DNA from: Kibdelosporangium aridum
Lineage (GTDB): Bacteria > Actinomycetota > Actinomycetes > Mycobacteriales > Pseudonocardiaceae
Assembly: GCF_900176515.1 (NCBI RefSeq)
Contig: NZ_FWXV01000001.1
Span: 1,500,564-1,564,563 of the forward strand
Length of the DNA stretch: 64,000 nt
Direction: 5' to 3'
Shown here: positions 1 through 9,791 of the stretch, piece by piece
Layout: every line of letters starts with the position of its first letter
Position numbering within the stretch: the first letter of the stretch is position 1
The notes under the pieces: model-generated
What the model saw: the letters and a program-made list of their open reading frames with translations, nothing else
Told to the model about the DNA's origin: nothing
The model's database searches: none
Position numbers and translations under genes: made by a program

Positions 1-1
1 G

Positions 2-1345
2 CAGGGGATCCCGCTGTGCGCCTTCCCCGAGTTCGCCGACGAGCCGCACGCGTACGTCAAGCTCTGGAAGCACCACGCCGCGCAGCCGCAGGCGGACCGG
101 ATCAACGAACTGGGACGGATCCGTGGCGAGAAATGGCTGCCTCGCTACGGCGGCCTGATCTCCTCGGAGTGGGAGTTCGCCAAGGCCCTGCAGATCCTCG
201 AAGAGGCCCCGCACGTCTACGACGCCATGCGGCACTTCGTCGAGCTCGCCGACTGGATCGTCTGGCAGCTCACCGGGAACTACGTCCGCAACGCCTGCAC
301 TGCCGGGTACAAGGGCATATACCAGGACGGCGAGTACCCCAGCCAGGACTTCCTGCGTGAGCTCAACCCCGGGTTCGAGCGGTTCGTGGCCGACAAGCTC
401 GAGCACCCGCTTGGCCAGCTGGGCGACAAGGCCGGACAGTTGTCTGCCCAGGCAGCGGGATGGACGGGATTGCCGGAAGGCATCGCCGTCGCAGTGGGCA
501 ATGTGGACGCTCACGTCACCGCACCGGCCGCGCGGGCCGTGGAGCCTGGCCAAATGGTCGCGATCATGGGCACGTCCACGTGTCACGTGATGAACGGCAA
601 CCACTTGGCCGAAGTGCCGGGAATGTGTGGTGTGGTCGACGGCGGCATCGTGCCTGGCCTGTGGGGGTACGAGGCCGGGCAGAGCGGTGTCGGCGACATC
701 TTCGCATGGTTCGTCCGGACATCCGTTCCGCCGGAGTACCACGCGGCTGCCGAGGCCAAGGGTGTCTCGGTGCACGAGTACCTCACCGAACTGGCTGCGG
801 CGCAGGGGATCGGCGAGCACGGGCTGGTGGCCCTCGACTGGCACAGCGGCAACAGGTCTGTGCTCGTCGACCACGAGCTCTCCGGTGTCGTGGTGGGCCA
901 GACCCTTGCGACGAAACCGGAGGACACCTACCGGGCGCTGCTGGAGGCGACCGCGTTCGGCACGCGCGTGATCATCGATACGTTCATCGACGCGGGTGTC
1001 CCGGTCCGGGAGTTGATCGCCGCGGGCGGACTGATCAAGAACGAGTTCCTGATGCAGATGTACGCCGACGTGGTCAACCTGCCCCTGTCGGTGATCGGTT
1101 CGGCACAGGGACCCGCGCTGGGCTCCGCGATCCACGCTGCCGTGGCCGCGGGTGCGTATCCGGACATCCGCGCCGCCGCCGAGGCGATGGGCTCGGTGCG
1201 CAAGGACGCGTACCTGCCGATCGAGGCCAATGTCGAGGCGTACCAGGAGATTTTCGAGGAGTACCGGGCGTTGCACGACTACTTCGGCCAGGGGAACGGC
1301 GTCATGCACCGCATGCGCGAACGCCGCAGGGTCCAGAAAGGATAA
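2..1345 (+). CDS. araB: Ribulokinase (5' end outside window)
   Basis: Phosphorylates L-ribulose to L-ribulose 5-phosphate in L-arabinose catabolism. About 447 codons are present. The reading frame is open from base 2, so the N-terminal third of this FGGY-family kinase lies before the window. Visible family features are the conserved KLWKHH stretch near the left edge, the IMGTSTCH segment and a C-terminal AAGGLIKN segment of the sugar-kinase fold. araD follows after 6 bases and araA overlaps araD, so the three form one operon. The order B-D-A followed by an ABC sugar importer supports arabinose over other pentoses. Confidence 0.93.
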   Translation, partial: QGIPLCAFPEFADEPHAYVKLWKHHAAQPQADRINELGRIRGEKWLPRYGGLISSEWEFAKALQILEEAPHVYDAMRHFVELADWIVWQLTGNYVRNACTAGYKGIYQDGEYPSQDFLRELNPGFERFVADKLEHPLGQLGDKAGQLSAQAAGWTGLPEGIAVAVGNVDAHVTAPAARAVEPGQMVAIMGTSTCHVMNGNHLAEVPGMCGVVDGGIVPGLWGYEAGQSGVGDIFAWFVRTSVPPEYHAAAEAKGVSVHEYLTELAAAQGIGEHGLVALDWHSGNRSVLVDHELSGVVVGQTLATKPEDTYRALLEATAFGTRVIIDTFIDAGVPVRELIAAGGLIKNEFLMQMYADVVNLPLSVIGSAQGPALGSAIHAAVAAGAYPDIRAAAEAMGSVRKDAYLPIEANVEAYQEIFEEYRALHDYFGQGNGVMHRMRERRRVQKG

Positions 1346-1351
1346 GGCTGG

Positions 1352-2038
1352 ATGGTGCTCTCCACAGCGGTTCTCGACACCGTCGAGCAAATCTGCCACA
1401 CGGTCGCCGACCTGCACGGCGAACTCACCCGCAACGAGCTGGTGATCTGGACAGCAGGCAACGTGTCCGCGCGTGTTCCCGGCGAGGACCTGATGGTGAT
1501 CAAGCCGTCAGGTGTCTCGTACGACGAGCTCGGCGCCGAGAAAATGGTCGTGACGGACCTGTACGGGGAGCTGGTGCACGGCAGTCTGGCGCCGTCATCG
1601 GACACGGCCGCGCACGCCTACGTCTACCGGCACATGCCCGAAGTCGGGGGAGTCGTGCACACCCACTCCACCTACGCGACGGCGTGGGCGGCTCGGGGCG
1701 AGCCGATTCCGTGCGTGCTCACCATGATCGCCGACGAGTTCGGCGGCGAGATCCCGGTCGGGCCGTTCGCGATGATCGGGGACGACTCGATCGGCCGTGG
1801 CATCGTGGAAACCTTGCGTGGCAGCCGGTCTCCTGCGGTACTGATGCGCAACCACGGTCCGTTCACGGTCGGCAAGGACGCCCGGTCGGCGGTCAAGGCG
1901 GCCGTGATGGTCGAGGACGTGGCCCGCACTGTCCATATCGCACACCAGCTCGGTAACCCGATGCCGTTGAAGCAGGAGGACATCGACCGCCTGCACGAGC
2001 GGTACCGCAACGTCTACGGCCAGCAGGAGGCCCGATGA
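1352..2038 (+). CDS. araD: L-ribulose-5-phosphate 4-epimerase
   Basis: Class II aldolase/adducin-family epimerase of 228 residues that converts L-ribulose 5-phosphate to D-xylulose 5-phosphate. The zinc-binding HTHSTYA motif (residues about 95-101) and the later RNHGPFTVG motif are intact. The ATG follows an AAGGATAAGG purine stretch just after the araB stop, and the 3' end overlaps araA by 4 bases (ATGA), so the two are translationally coupled. Length is normal for the family. Cytoplasmic. Confidence 0.94.
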   Translation: MVLSTAVLDTVEQICHTVADLHGELTRNELVIWTAGNVSARVPGEDLMVIKPSGVSYDELGAEKMVVTDLYGELVHGSLAPSSDTAAHAYVYRHMPEVGGVVHTHSTYATAWAARGEPIPCVLTMIADEFGGEIPVGPFAMIGDDSIGRGIVETLRGSRSPAVLMRNHGPFTVGKDARSAVKAAVMVEDVARTVHIAHQLGNPMPLKQEDIDRLHERYRNVYGQQEAR

Positions 2039-3522
2039 AGTCCCCGCAGGTCTGGTTTCTCACCGGCAGCCAGGGGTTGTACGGCCCGCAGACCCTTGAC
2101 CAGGTTGCCGAGCAGTCGGCGCGGATCCAGCAGATGCTGGCCACCACCGGCAAGGTCAGCGCCGAGATCATCGGCAAGCCGGTGCTGACAGACTCCACGG
2201 CCATCCGGCAGGTCATGCTGGCGGCCAACAACGATCCCCGGTGCGTCGGGGTGATCGCGTGGATGCACACGTTCTCGCCAGCCAAGATGTGGATCACTGG
2301 GCTGGACGCACTGCGCAAGCCGTTGCTGCACCTGCACACGCAGCTCAACGAGGCGCTGCCGTGGCAGACCATCGACATGGACTTCATGAACCTCAACCAG
2401 GCCGCGCACGGCGACCGCGAGTTCGGGTACATCCAGACCCGCCTTGGGGTGGCGCGCAAGACCGTCGCCGGTCACGCCAGCGATCCCGCTGTGGTCAGCC
2501 GGATCGACGGGTGGGTGCGTGCCGCGACCGGCCTGGCGCATCTGCGTTCCCTGCGGCTGGTGCGGTTCGGCGACAACATGCGCGATGTCGCCGTGACCGA
2601 AGGCGACAAGGTCGAGGCCGAGCTGAGGTTCGGTGTTTCGGTCAACACCTACGGCGTCAACGACTTGGTGGCTGAAGTCGATGCCGTGACTGACAGGGCC
2701 GCAGATGAGTTGGTGGCTGAGTACTACGACGACTACGAGGTCTCCTCGAGCTTGCGGGAGCGGCCGGAGTCGTTGCGGTACGCGGCCAAGATCGAGGTGG
2801 CACTGCGGAAGTTCCTGACCGAAGGCGGGTTCGGCGCGTTCACCACCAACTTCGAGGACCTCGGCGGGCTGCGGCAGCTGCCCGGGCTGGCGGTGCAGCG
2901 GCTGATGGCCGATGGATACGGCTTCGGCGGTGAAGGAGACTGGAAGACCTCCGCTCTGCTGGCCGCGGTCAAGGCGATGGGGCACAGCACCGGACGTGGT
3001 ACGTCCTTCATGGAGGACTACACGTACCACTTCGGCCCGGGCGAGCCGAAGATCCTCGGCGCGCACATGCTCGAGGTCTGCCCGAGCATCGCCGGGCACC
3101 GGCCGTCCTGCGAGATCCACCCACTCGGGATCGGTGGCCGGGAGGACCCGGTCCGGCTGGTGTTCGACGCCGCCGGGGGACCGGCCGTGGTGATCGGCCT
3201 CGCGGACCTGGGTGACCGATTCCGCTTTGTGGCCAACGAAGTCGAGGTCGTCGCACCGGACGAACCGTTGCGGCAGTTGCCCGTTGCCAGAGCGGTGTGG
3301 AAGCCGTCGCCGTCGTTGCCGACGTCCGCGGAGTCCTGGCTGACCGCGGGCGGACCGCACCACACCGTGCTCACCCAGGCAGTCGGTACCGAGGTGCTGC
3401 GGGACTTCGCACACATGCTGCACACCGAACTGCTGGTGATCGACGAGAACACCACTACCGCGGATTTCGGGGATCGGATCCGGTGGAACCAGGCGTACTA
3501 CCGGCTCGCACAGGGCTTCTAG
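2035..3522 (+). CDS. araA: L-arabinose isomerase
   Basis: Isomerises L-arabinose to L-ribulose, the first step of the pathway; 495 residues, full length for AraA. The N-terminus carries the family hallmark [10 protein letters not shown], and the central part holds the [17 protein letters not shown] region and the conserved [14 protein letters not shown] active-site segment. Start overlaps the araD stop (ATGA). A transporter lipoprotein gene follows after 13 bases with its own AAGGAG ribosome-binding site. Confidence 0.96.
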   Translation: MKSPQVWFLTGSQGLYGPQTLDQVAEQSARIQQMLATTGKVSAEIIGKPVLTDSTAIRQVMLAANNDPRCVGVIAWMHTFSPAKMWITGLDALRKPLLHLHTQLNEALPWQTIDMDFMNLNQAAHGDREFGYIQTRLGVARKTVAGHASDPAVVSRIDGWVRAATGLAHLRSLRLVRFGDNMRDVAVTEGDKVEAELRFGVSVNTYGVNDLVAEVDAVTDRAADELVAEYYDDYEVSSSLRERPESLRYAAKIEVALRKFLTEGGFGAFTTNFEDLGGLRQLPGLAVQRLMADGYGFGGEGDWKTSALLAAVKAMGHSTGRGTSFMEDYTYHFGPGEPKILGAHMLEVCPSIAGHRPSCEIHPLGIGGREDPVRLVFDAAGGPAVVIGLADLGDRFRFVANEVEVVAPDEPLRQLPVARAVWKPSPSLPTSAESWLTAGGPHHTVLTQAVGTEVLRDFAHMLHTELLVIDENTTTADFGDRIRWNQAYYRLAQGF

Positions 3523-3535
3523 GAAGGAGAACGAC

Positions 3536-4636
3536 ATGCGGATCGCCGCATTAGCAGGAATTGTGGTGCTCAGCACGGCGTTGGCCGCTTGCGGATCGAG
3601 CACGAAGACGGTCGACCAGACCGCGGCCCCGGGTGCGAGTGCGGGCGGGCTGGTCGGCGTGACCATGCCGACCAAGTCGTCGGAACGCTGGATCCACGAC
3701 GGCGACAACATCAAGGCGCAGCTGGAGAAGCTCGGCTACCAGGTCGACCTGCAGTACGCCGAGAACGACATCCCGACCCAGGTCAACCAGATCGAGAACC
3801 AGATCACCAAGGGCGCCAAGCTGCTGGTGATCGCGTCGATCGACGGCACGGCGATCACCACGCAGCTGCAGCAGGCCGCGGACAAGAAGATCCCGGTGAT
3901 CGCCTATGACCGGCTGATCCGCAACAGCCCCAACGTGGACTACTACGCCACCTTCGACAACTTCAAGGTCGGCGTCGAGCAGGCCACGTCGTTGCTGAAG
4001 GGGCTGAAGGTCGACACGGGCGCGACCGGTCCGTTCAACATCGAGCTGTTCGCCGGGTCGCCGGACGACAACAACGCGACGTTCTTCTTCAACGGCGCGA
4101 TGTCCGTGCTGAAGCCGCACATCGACAAGGGTGTGCTGAAGGTCGCCAGTGGACAGACCGACTTCTCGACCGTGGCGATTCTGAGGTGGGACCCCGCGAC
4201 CGCGCAGCGCCGGATGGAGGACCTGCTGACCAAGACCTACCGCGGCGGAGCGGTGGTTCATGGCGTGCTGTCGCCTTATGACGGTTTGTCGATCGGCATC
4301 CTGTCGGCGTTGAAGAGCAACGGCTATGGCACGGCCGCGCAGCCGTACCCGGTGGTCACCGGGCAGGACGCCGAACTCGCTTCGGTCAAGTCGATCATCG
4401 CGGGTGAGCAGTACTCGACGGTGTTCAAGGACACGCGTGAGCTGGCCAAGGTGACGGTCGGGATGGCCGACGCCGTGCTGAAGGGCAGCAAGCCCGAGGT
4501 GAACAACACCAAGGACTACGACAACGGCAACAAGGTCGTGCCGAGCCAGCTCTTGCAGCCGGTCACCGTGGACAAGACCAACTACCAGAAGGAACTTGTC
4601 GACTCCGGGTACTACAAGGCGGATCAGCTCAAATGA
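3536..4636 (+). CDS. Sugar-binding lipoprotein of an ABC importer (ChvE/XylF type)
   Basis: Extracytoplasmic solute-binding protein of 366 residues, the capture subunit for the following ATPase and permease. It has a short lipoprotein signal with an LAAC lipobox (Cys 19), then the periplasmic-binding-protein type 1 fold with the typical [15 protein letters not shown] and VIAYDRL segments. Best match by recognition is the multiple-sugar-binding ChvE/XylF family. Its position inside the arabinose operon argues for L-arabinose or arabino-oligosaccharides as ligand, which is inference. The start has an AAGGAG site 7 bases upstream. Confidence 0.9.
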   Translation: MRIAALAGIVVLSTALAACGSSTKTVDQTAAPGASAGGLVGVTMPTKSSERWIHDGDNIKAQLEKLGYQVDLQYAENDIPTQVNQIENQITKGAKLLVIASIDGTAITTQLQQAADKKIPVIAYDRLIRNSPNVDYYATFDNFKVGVEQATSLLKGLKVDTGATGPFNIELFAGSPDDNNATFFFNGAMSVLKPHIDKGVLKVASGQTDFSTVAILRWDPATAQRRMEDLLTKTYRGGAVVHGVLSPYDGLSIGILSALKSNGYGTAAQPYPVVTGQDAELASVKSIIAGEQYSTVFKDTRELAKVTVGMADAVLKGSKPEVNNTKDYDNGNKVVPSQLLQPVTVDKTNYQKELVDSGYYKADQLK

Positions 4637-4709
4637 GCGAGCTTGCGAGCGAATCGTTCAACACAGTGAAGCGGTCATGCGACGCAGATCAGCACGGCTG
4701 GGAGTGCGC

Positions 4710-6227
4710 ATGACCATCCTGACGATGCGCGGCATCACCAAGACCTTTCCTGGTGTTGCCGCGCTGCAGGACGTGAACCTCGAGGTGGAGCGCGGCGAGA
4801 TCCACGCCATCTGCGGGGAGAACGGCGCGGGCAAGTCGACTCTGATGAAGGTCCTGTCCGGGGTCCACCCGCACGGGTCCTACCAGGGCGAGATCAAGTT
4901 CGAGGACGACTGGTGCGAGTTCTCGTCGATCAGGGACAGCGAGCGGCGCGGGATCGTGATCATCCACCAGGAGCTCGCGCTCTGCCCGCAGCTGTCCATC
5001 GCGGAGAACATCTTCCTGGGCAACGAGATGTCCCGCGGCGGGCTGATCGACTGGAACCGGACCAACCACGCGGCCGGTGAACTGCTGCGCCGTGTGGGAC
5101 TGGACGAGAACCCGGTGACGCCGGTGTCCGAGCTCGGTGTGGGCAAGCAGCAGCTGGTCGAGATCGCCAAAGCACTGTCCAAAGAGGTCAAGCTGCTCAT
5201 CCTGGACGAGCCGACGGCCGCGTTGAACGACAACGACTCCGCGCACCTGCTTGATCTGTTGCGCGGGCTGCGTGAGGACGGCGTGACGTGCGTGATCATC
5301 TCGCACAAGCTCAACGAGGTGATGGCGATCGCTGACACGATCACGATCCTGCGTGACGGCCGGACGATCGAGACGTTGCAGACCTCTGAGGTGACCGAGG
5401 ACCGGATCATCTCCGGGATGGTCGGGCGGGATCTCTCGCAACGCTTCCCGCCGCACAGTCCGTCGGTCGGGGACGAGGTGCTGCGGATCGAGGACTGGAC
5501 CGTGCACAGCCCGGTGCACACGGGCCGGGTTGTGGTCGATCACGCGTCGTTGACGTTGCGGCGAGGGGAGATCGTCGGACTTGCCGGGTTGATGGGCGCG
5601 GGCCGGACCGAGCTGGCGATGAGCGTGTTCGGGCGTTCCTACGGCAAGGACATCTCCGGACGGATCATCAAGGACGGCAAGCAGATCCACGTGAAGTCCG
5701 TCCAGGACGCCATCGCGCACGGTATCGCGTACGTCACCGAGGACCGCAAACGGTACGGGCTCAACCTGATCGAGGACATCAAGCGGAACATCTCCGCCGC
5801 CGGGCTTGGCAGCCTTTCCCGGCGGGGATGGGTGCAGGAACACCAGGAACACCGGGCCGCCGAGGACTTCCGGCTGAGGATGAACATCAAGGCCCCCGGT
5901 GTGCGGGCGGTGACCGGCAAGCTCAGCGGTGGCAACCAGCAGAAGGTCGTGCTGTCCAAGTGGATTCTGACCAACCCGGACGTGCTGATCCTCGACGAGC
6001 CCACCCGGGGGATCGACGTCGGGGCGAAGTACGAGATCTACTCGATCATCAACCAGCTGGCCGACGAGGGCAAGGCCGTCCTCGTCATCTCGTCGGAACT
6101 GCCCGAACTGCTCGGCCTGTGCGACCGGATCTACGCGCTGTCCCGCGGCCGGATCACCGGTGAGGTCGAGCGCGCCGAAGCGACGCAGGAAAAGCTGATG
6201 CAGTTCATGACCAAGGAAGCAGCATGA
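4710..6227 (+). CDS. Sugar ABC transporter ATP-binding protein (GguA/XylG/MmsA type)
   Basis: Double-cassette ATPase of 505 residues that energises monosaccharide import. Cassette 1 has an intact Walker A (GENGAGKST) and LDEPTAAL. Cassette 2 has the degenerate Walker [10 protein letters not shown] usual in this family, followed by LSGGNQQK and LDEPTRGID. The ATG at 4710 is chosen because GGGAG lies 5 bases upstream and the protein then begins directly with [15 protein letters not shown]; an earlier in-frame start at 4596 would overlap the binding-protein gene. The 3' end overlaps the permease by 4 bases. Confidence 0.93.
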   Translation: MTILTMRGITKTFPGVAALQDVNLEVERGEIHAICGENGAGKSTLMKVLSGVHPHGSYQGEIKFEDDWCEFSSIRDSERRGIVIIHQELALCPQLSIAENIFLGNEMSRGGLIDWNRTNHAAGELLRRVGLDENPVTPVSELGVGKQQLVEIAKALSKEVKLLILDEPTAALNDNDSAHLLDLLRGLREDGVTCVIISHKLNEVMAIADTITILRDGRTIETLQTSEVTEDRIISGMVGRDLSQRFPPHSPSVGDEVLRIEDWTVHSPVHTGRVVVDHASLTLRRGEIVGLAGLMGAGRTELAMSVFGRSYGKDISGRIIKDGKQIHVKSVQDAIAHGIAYVTEDRKRYGLNLIEDIKRNISAAGLGSLSRRGWVQEHQEHRAAEDFRLRMNIKAPGVRAVTGKLSGGNQQKVVLSKWILTNPDVLILDEPTRGIDVGAKYEIYSIINQLADEGKAVLVISSELPELLGLCDRIYALSRGRITGEVERAEATQEKLMQFMTKEAA

Positions 6228-7441
6228 CTCTCACCGAAGCCCCCAAGCAGGTGACCGAGACCGGCAAACCGCTGCGGCGCATCTCCATCAACCCGCGTGA
6301 GAGCGGCATCTACGTCGCCTTCGCGCTGATCGTCGTCCTGTTCACGATCCTGACCGGCGGTGTTCTGCTTGAGCCGCAGAACATCTCGAACATCATCGTG
6401 CAGAACTCGTACATCCTGATCCTGGCGGTCGGGATGATGCTGATCATCATCGCCGGGCACATCGACCTCTCGGTCGGCTCAGTGGTGGCGGTCTGCGGTG
6501 CGCTGTGCGCGGTGTTCACCGTCGAGATGGGCATGCCGTGGTTGCCCGCGTTGGCACTCACCTTGGTGGCGGGCGCACTGATCGGGGCGTGGCAGGGCTA
6601 CTGGATCGCCTACTTCGGTATCCCCGCGTTCATCGTCACGCTCGCGGGCATGCTCGTGTTCCGGGCGATCACCCTGTGGGTTCTGGGAAACCAGGGCATC
6701 GGGCCGTTCCCCGACGAGATCCGTACGCTGGCCAACGGGTTCACCGACGGCTACCTCGGCAACATCGGACTCGGTCCCCTCGGTGGCGCCGACCTGGTCA
6801 GCTTGCTGCTGGGCGTGACCGGAGTCGCGGCGATCTGCGTTATCCAGTGGCGGCAGCGCAAAGCGAGGCTCGGCTATCTGCAGCAGGTCGATCCGTTCCC
6901 GATGTTCCTGCTGAAGGCAGGGGCCGCTTCGCTCGTCGTGCTTGCTGTCATCGTGCAGCTCGCGCGGTTCAAGAACATCCCGTGGGTGCTCGTGCTGCTG
7001 ACCGTGCTGGTCGTCGGGTACTCGGTGGTGGCCAACAGGTCCGTGTTCGGCAGGCACATCTACGCCATCGGCGGCAACCGGCAGGCCGCCGAGCTGTCTG
7101 GCGTGAAGGTCAAGCCGATCACCTTCTGGATCTTCGTCAACATGGGCGTGCTTGCCGCCCTCGCCGGGATCATCTTCGCCGGACGGCTCAACCAGGCGGG
7201 CCCGACCGCGGGTGAAGCGTTCGAGCTCGACGCGATCGCGGCCGCTTTCATCGGAGGTGCGGCGGTTCAGGGTGGTGTCGGCAAGGTCGTCGGGGCCATC
7301 ACCGGTGGCCTGATCATGGCTGTGATCAACAACGGGATGTCCTTGCTCGGGCAGCCAAGCGAGATCGTGATGCTGGTGAAGGGGCTTGTCCTGCTGGCTG
7401 CCGTCGCGTACGACATCTGGACCAAACGCCGGGCGAGTTAA
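6224..7441 (+). CDS. Sugar ABC transporter permease (GguB/XylH type)
   Basis: Inner-membrane permease of 405 residues with about ten hydrophobic segments and the family signature [12 protein letters not shown] near residue 85. Overlaps the ATPase gene (ATGA) and ends the arabinose operon. The next gene, a LacI regulator, is convergent with only one base between the two stop codons, so no room exists for a separate terminator. Confidence 0.93.
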   Translation: MTLTEAPKQVTETGKPLRRISINPRESGIYVAFALIVVLFTILTGGVLLEPQNISNIIVQNSYILILAVGMMLIIIAGHIDLSVGSVVAVCGALCAVFTVEMGMPWLPALALTLVAGALIGAWQGYWIAYFGIPAFIVTLAGMLVFRAITLWVLGNQGIGPFPDEIRTLANGFTDGYLGNIGLGPLGGADLVSLLLGVTGVAAICVIQWRQRKARLGYLQQVDPFPMFLLKAGAASLVVLAVIVQLARFKNIPWVLVLLTVLVVGYSVVANRSVFGRHIYAIGGNRQAAELSGVKVKPITFWIFVNMGVLAALAGIIFAGRLNQAGPTAGEAFELDAIAAAFIGGAAVQGGVGKVVGAITGGLIMAVINNGMSLLGQPSEIVMLVKGLVLLAAVAYDIWTKRRAS

Positions 7442-7442
7442 A

Positions 7443-8423
7443 TCAGGAGCGAGGCGGTGCGGTGGTGGCACGCACGATCAGGTACGTGTCGAGCGACTGG
7501 TTGATCTGCACGCGGTGGTCATCGTCGAGCAGCGCCAGCAGTACGTTCACCGCCGTGCGCCCTGCCGCTTCCGCGGGCATCGCGACCGTGGTCAGCGGCG
7601 GGGCCGAGATCGCCGCGAACACCAGGTCGTCGAAGCCGACCAGGCTGATCTCATCCGGTACCGGCACGCCACGCGCGTTCAGCCTGGCCAGCACGCCGAA
7701 CGCGACCAGGTCGTTGTACGTGATGATCGCCGTGACACCCGCCGCGAGGGCGAGGTCCGCGCCTTGCAGCCCGCCTTCGAACCTCGGCGGGAACGGGCCG
7801 AACTCGACCACCTCGATGTCGTGCTGCTCCGCCGCTGGCCGCAGGCCACTCAGCCTCGCCGCGTTGGCCCATGAGTTGCGGGGCCCGCCAAGGAACGCGC
7901 ATCGCTTGTGGCCGAGGGCAGCCAGGTGCTGGATCGCCTGGTGCATACCGCCCGGACTGTCCATCACCACCGATGGAATGGCCTCGATCTCACGGTTGAG
8001 CAGCACCACGAAAGTCTGTCTGGCCAGGTCCCGGATCTGGTCGTCGCTCATGCTCGGGCTGCACAGGACCAGGCCGTCGACCTGCTTGGCCATGTTGCGG
8101 GCCAGGTTCTCCTCGACGACAGGGTCCTGGTCGCTGTTGGCGAACAGCACCGCAACGTCGTCCTGGCGGGCTCGTGCCTGCACGCCGTTGAGCACGCCGG
8201 TGAAGAACGGATTGTCCAGATCGGACACGATGATTCCGATGTGGCCGGTGCGGTTCGTCGGTTTGCGGGGCCCGCCAGTCGGTTGGTAGCCCAGTTCACC
8301 GGCCGCGGCCAGGATCCGGTTGCGCGTCTCGGGCTTGACCAGGTCGGGTGTGGTGAAGGCACGGGAAACGGTGGAGATGGAGACCTTCGCCAGGTTGGCG
8401 ACGTCATGGATGGTGACGGTCAC
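7443..8423 (-). CDS. LacI-family repressor, probable regulator of the arabinose operon
   Basis: DNA-binding repressor of 326 residues. Helix-turn-helix at the extreme N-terminus (TIHDVANLAKVSISTVSRAF), then a PBP1-type sugar-sensing domain. The start is taken as the GTG at 8423, with GGGAGG a few bases upstream; the ATG further out lacks a good site and would add 13 residues before the helix-turn-helix. It converges on the arabinose operon. A 31-bp dyad lies about 20 bases upstream, consistent with self-repression. That it also controls araBDA is inferred from location, because that promoter lies outside the window. Confidence 0.9.
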   Translation of the reverse strand: MTVTIHDVANLAKVSISTVSRAFTTPDLVKPETRNRILAAAGELGYQPTGGPRKPTNRTGHIGIIVSDLDNPFFTGVLNGVQARARQDDVAVLFANSDQDPVVEENLARNMAKQVDGLVLCSPSMSDDQIRDLARQTFVVLLNREIEAIPSVVMDSPGGMHQAIQHLAALGHKRCAFLGGPRNSWANAARLSGLRPAAEQHDIEVVEFGPFPPRFEGGLQGADLALAAGVTAIITYNDLVAFGVLARLNARGVPVPDEISLVGFDDLVFAAISAPPLTTVAMPAEAAGRTAVNVLLALLDDDHRVQINQSLDTYLIVRATTAPPRS

Positions 8424-8443
8424 GGGCCTCCCTCTGCGATGAC

Positions 8444-8474
8444 TTACACCGCGTTGTTGCACAACATGATGTAA
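8444..8474. promoter_or_regulatory. Dyad operator candidate upstream of the first LacI gene
   Basis: A 31-bp imperfect palindrome centred on base 8459. The inner arms GTTGT (8453-8457) and ACAAC (8461-8465) are perfect, and the outer arms TTACA (8444-8448) and TGTAA (8470-8474) share the same centre. Eleven of fifteen base pairs match. It lies 21 bases before the repressor GTG, as expected for an autoregulatory site. Confidence 0.55.
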
Positions 8475-8549
8475 ATCGGCTGCCTTCCTGTCAATTCGGC
8501 TCGCCGGTCGCCGCTGTCACGAAAACCCCTCCGACCTGCGAGTTCGTTC

Positions 8550-8592
8550 TTGACAGCGCTCCCAGAGCGCCCCTAGCGTGCTTTGCAGAAAA
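8550..8592 (+). promoter_or_regulatory. Promoter with overlapping LacI operator (TTTGCAGAAAA)
   Basis: TTGACA at 8550-8555 and TAGCGT at 8574-8579, with an 18-base spacer, form a vegetative-type promoter for the oxidoreductase at 8622. The expected transcription start falls inside TTTGCAGAAAA (8582-8592). The same 11-mer recurs before the second LacI gene, and a one-base variant precedes the sugar-transport operon. Confidence 0.6.
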
Positions 8593-8621
8593 TTCACGGC
8601 TATTGCAGGATCGGAGACCCA

Positions 8622-9791
8622 ATGCCGGGTACCGCACGCCTCGCCGTCGTCGGCACGTCCGGATACGCGTTCACCTACCTGCAGCGGGCGCGTGACCTGC
8701 ACGAGGAAGGAAGTGCGGAGTTCGTCGGCGCGTGCGACATCCAGGAGCCGTCCGCCCACGCCCTCGCTTTGCTGCCGCCGGGCGCCCGGGTGCATTCGGA
8801 CGTGGACACGATGATGCGAGCGGCCAGACCGGATGTCGTCGCGGTGGTCACTCCACCGCACGCGCACCGCACCATCGCCGCCGCCGTGTTGCGGGCGGGC
8901 GGTGACCTGCTGGTCGAGACGCCCCCGGTGCTCGATCTCGACGGGTACGACGAGTTGACGGCACTGATCGCCGAGTCTGGCCGGATCTGTCAGACGGGGT
9001 TCCAGAGCTTCGGATCCGCAGCTTTGCCGTTGCTGGCTCAGGCGATCGCGAGTGGCGAACTCGGTGAGGTGGTCGGTGTCGGTGCGGCCGGAGCGTGGGT
9101 GCGGACGGACGCGTACTACGCCCGAAATCCATGGGCGGGCCGTCGTTGGCTCGACGGTCAGGCCGTGGTGGACGGTGCGCTGACCAACCCCTTCTCGCAC
9201 GCCGTGGCCACCGCATTGCTCGTGGCAGGCATGGCGGAACGTGCCCCCTCGGACATCACCCTCGAACTGTTCGGCACGCGCGATCTGGAAGCCGACGACA
9301 CGGCCTGCCTGCGCCTGCGGTTTTCCGCCGGGCCGGAGATCGTGGTGGCCGCTTCCCTTTGCGCGGAACAGGACCACGAGCCGTACGTGGTCGTGCACGG
9401 CACCGAGGGGCGGGCGAAGTTCTGGTACAAGACGCATCGGCTGGAGATCAACGACGAGCATGTTCCCGTTGCCCCGCCGACAGACTTGCTGCGCAACCTG
9501 CTCGCCCACCGCGAGGACCCGAGTACGCCGTTGCTCGCGCCACTCAGCGCGACCCGAGCGTTCGCATCCGTTGTCCAGGCGGTACGGGACGCACCGGAAC
9601 CAGCGCCGATCCCGGACGGCTGGATCCGGACGGTCGGCGACGGCCCGGGACGGCATCCGGTGGTCCGCGGGATCGGCGAGGAAGTCGCGGTCGCGGCCGA
9701 GCGCCTCGCGTTGTTCTCCGAGATCGGCGTGCCGTGGGCAGGGCCGGGCCGATGGTGGCGTCGTGTTCATCGCGTCCCCGTCACGCCTTGA
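8622..9791 (+). CDS. Gfo/Idh/MocA-family oxidoreductase, atypical active site
   Basis: NAD(P)-dependent sugar or cyclitol dehydrogenase fold, 389 residues. N-terminal Rossmann motif is the loose form VVGTSGYA. At the usual E-K-P position the sequence reads LVETPPVLD, so the family's catalytic lysine is replaced by Thr; the paralogue at 14589 keeps EKP. The two proteins otherwise align closely along their length (TGFQSFGSxAL, WAGRRxL, DGxLTNPFxHAVATALL). ATG at 8622 is chosen for GGAG five bases upstream. The C-terminus carries an Arg/Trp-rich tail absent from the paralogue, and the end overlaps the convergent repressor by 11 bases. Substrate unknown; it may be a catalytically altered or substrate-binding version. 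Confidence 0.85.
   Translation: MPGTARLAVVGTSGYAFTYLQRARDLHEEGSAEFVGACDIQEPSAHALALLPPGARVHSDVDTMMRAARPDVVAVVTPPHAHRTIAAAVLRAGGDLLVETPPVLDLDGYDELTALIAESGRICQTGFQSFGSAALPLLAQAIASGELGEVVGVGAAGAWVRTDAYYARNPWAGRRWLDGQAVVDGALTNPFSHAVATALLVAGMAERAPSDITLELFGTRDLEADDTACLRLRFSAGPEIVVAASLCAEQDHEPYVVVHGTEGRAKFWYKTHRLEINDEHVPVAPPTDLLRNLLAHREDPSTPLLAPLSATRAFASVVQAVRDAPEPAPIPDGWIRTVGDGPGRHPVVRGIGEEVAVAAERLALFSEIGVPWAGPGRWWRRVHRVPVTP

Noticed and set aside
2014..3714. 566-codon minus-strand open frame opposite araA
   Set aside because: AraA on the plus strand is unmistakable; the opposite frame is a GC-bias artefact without motifs.
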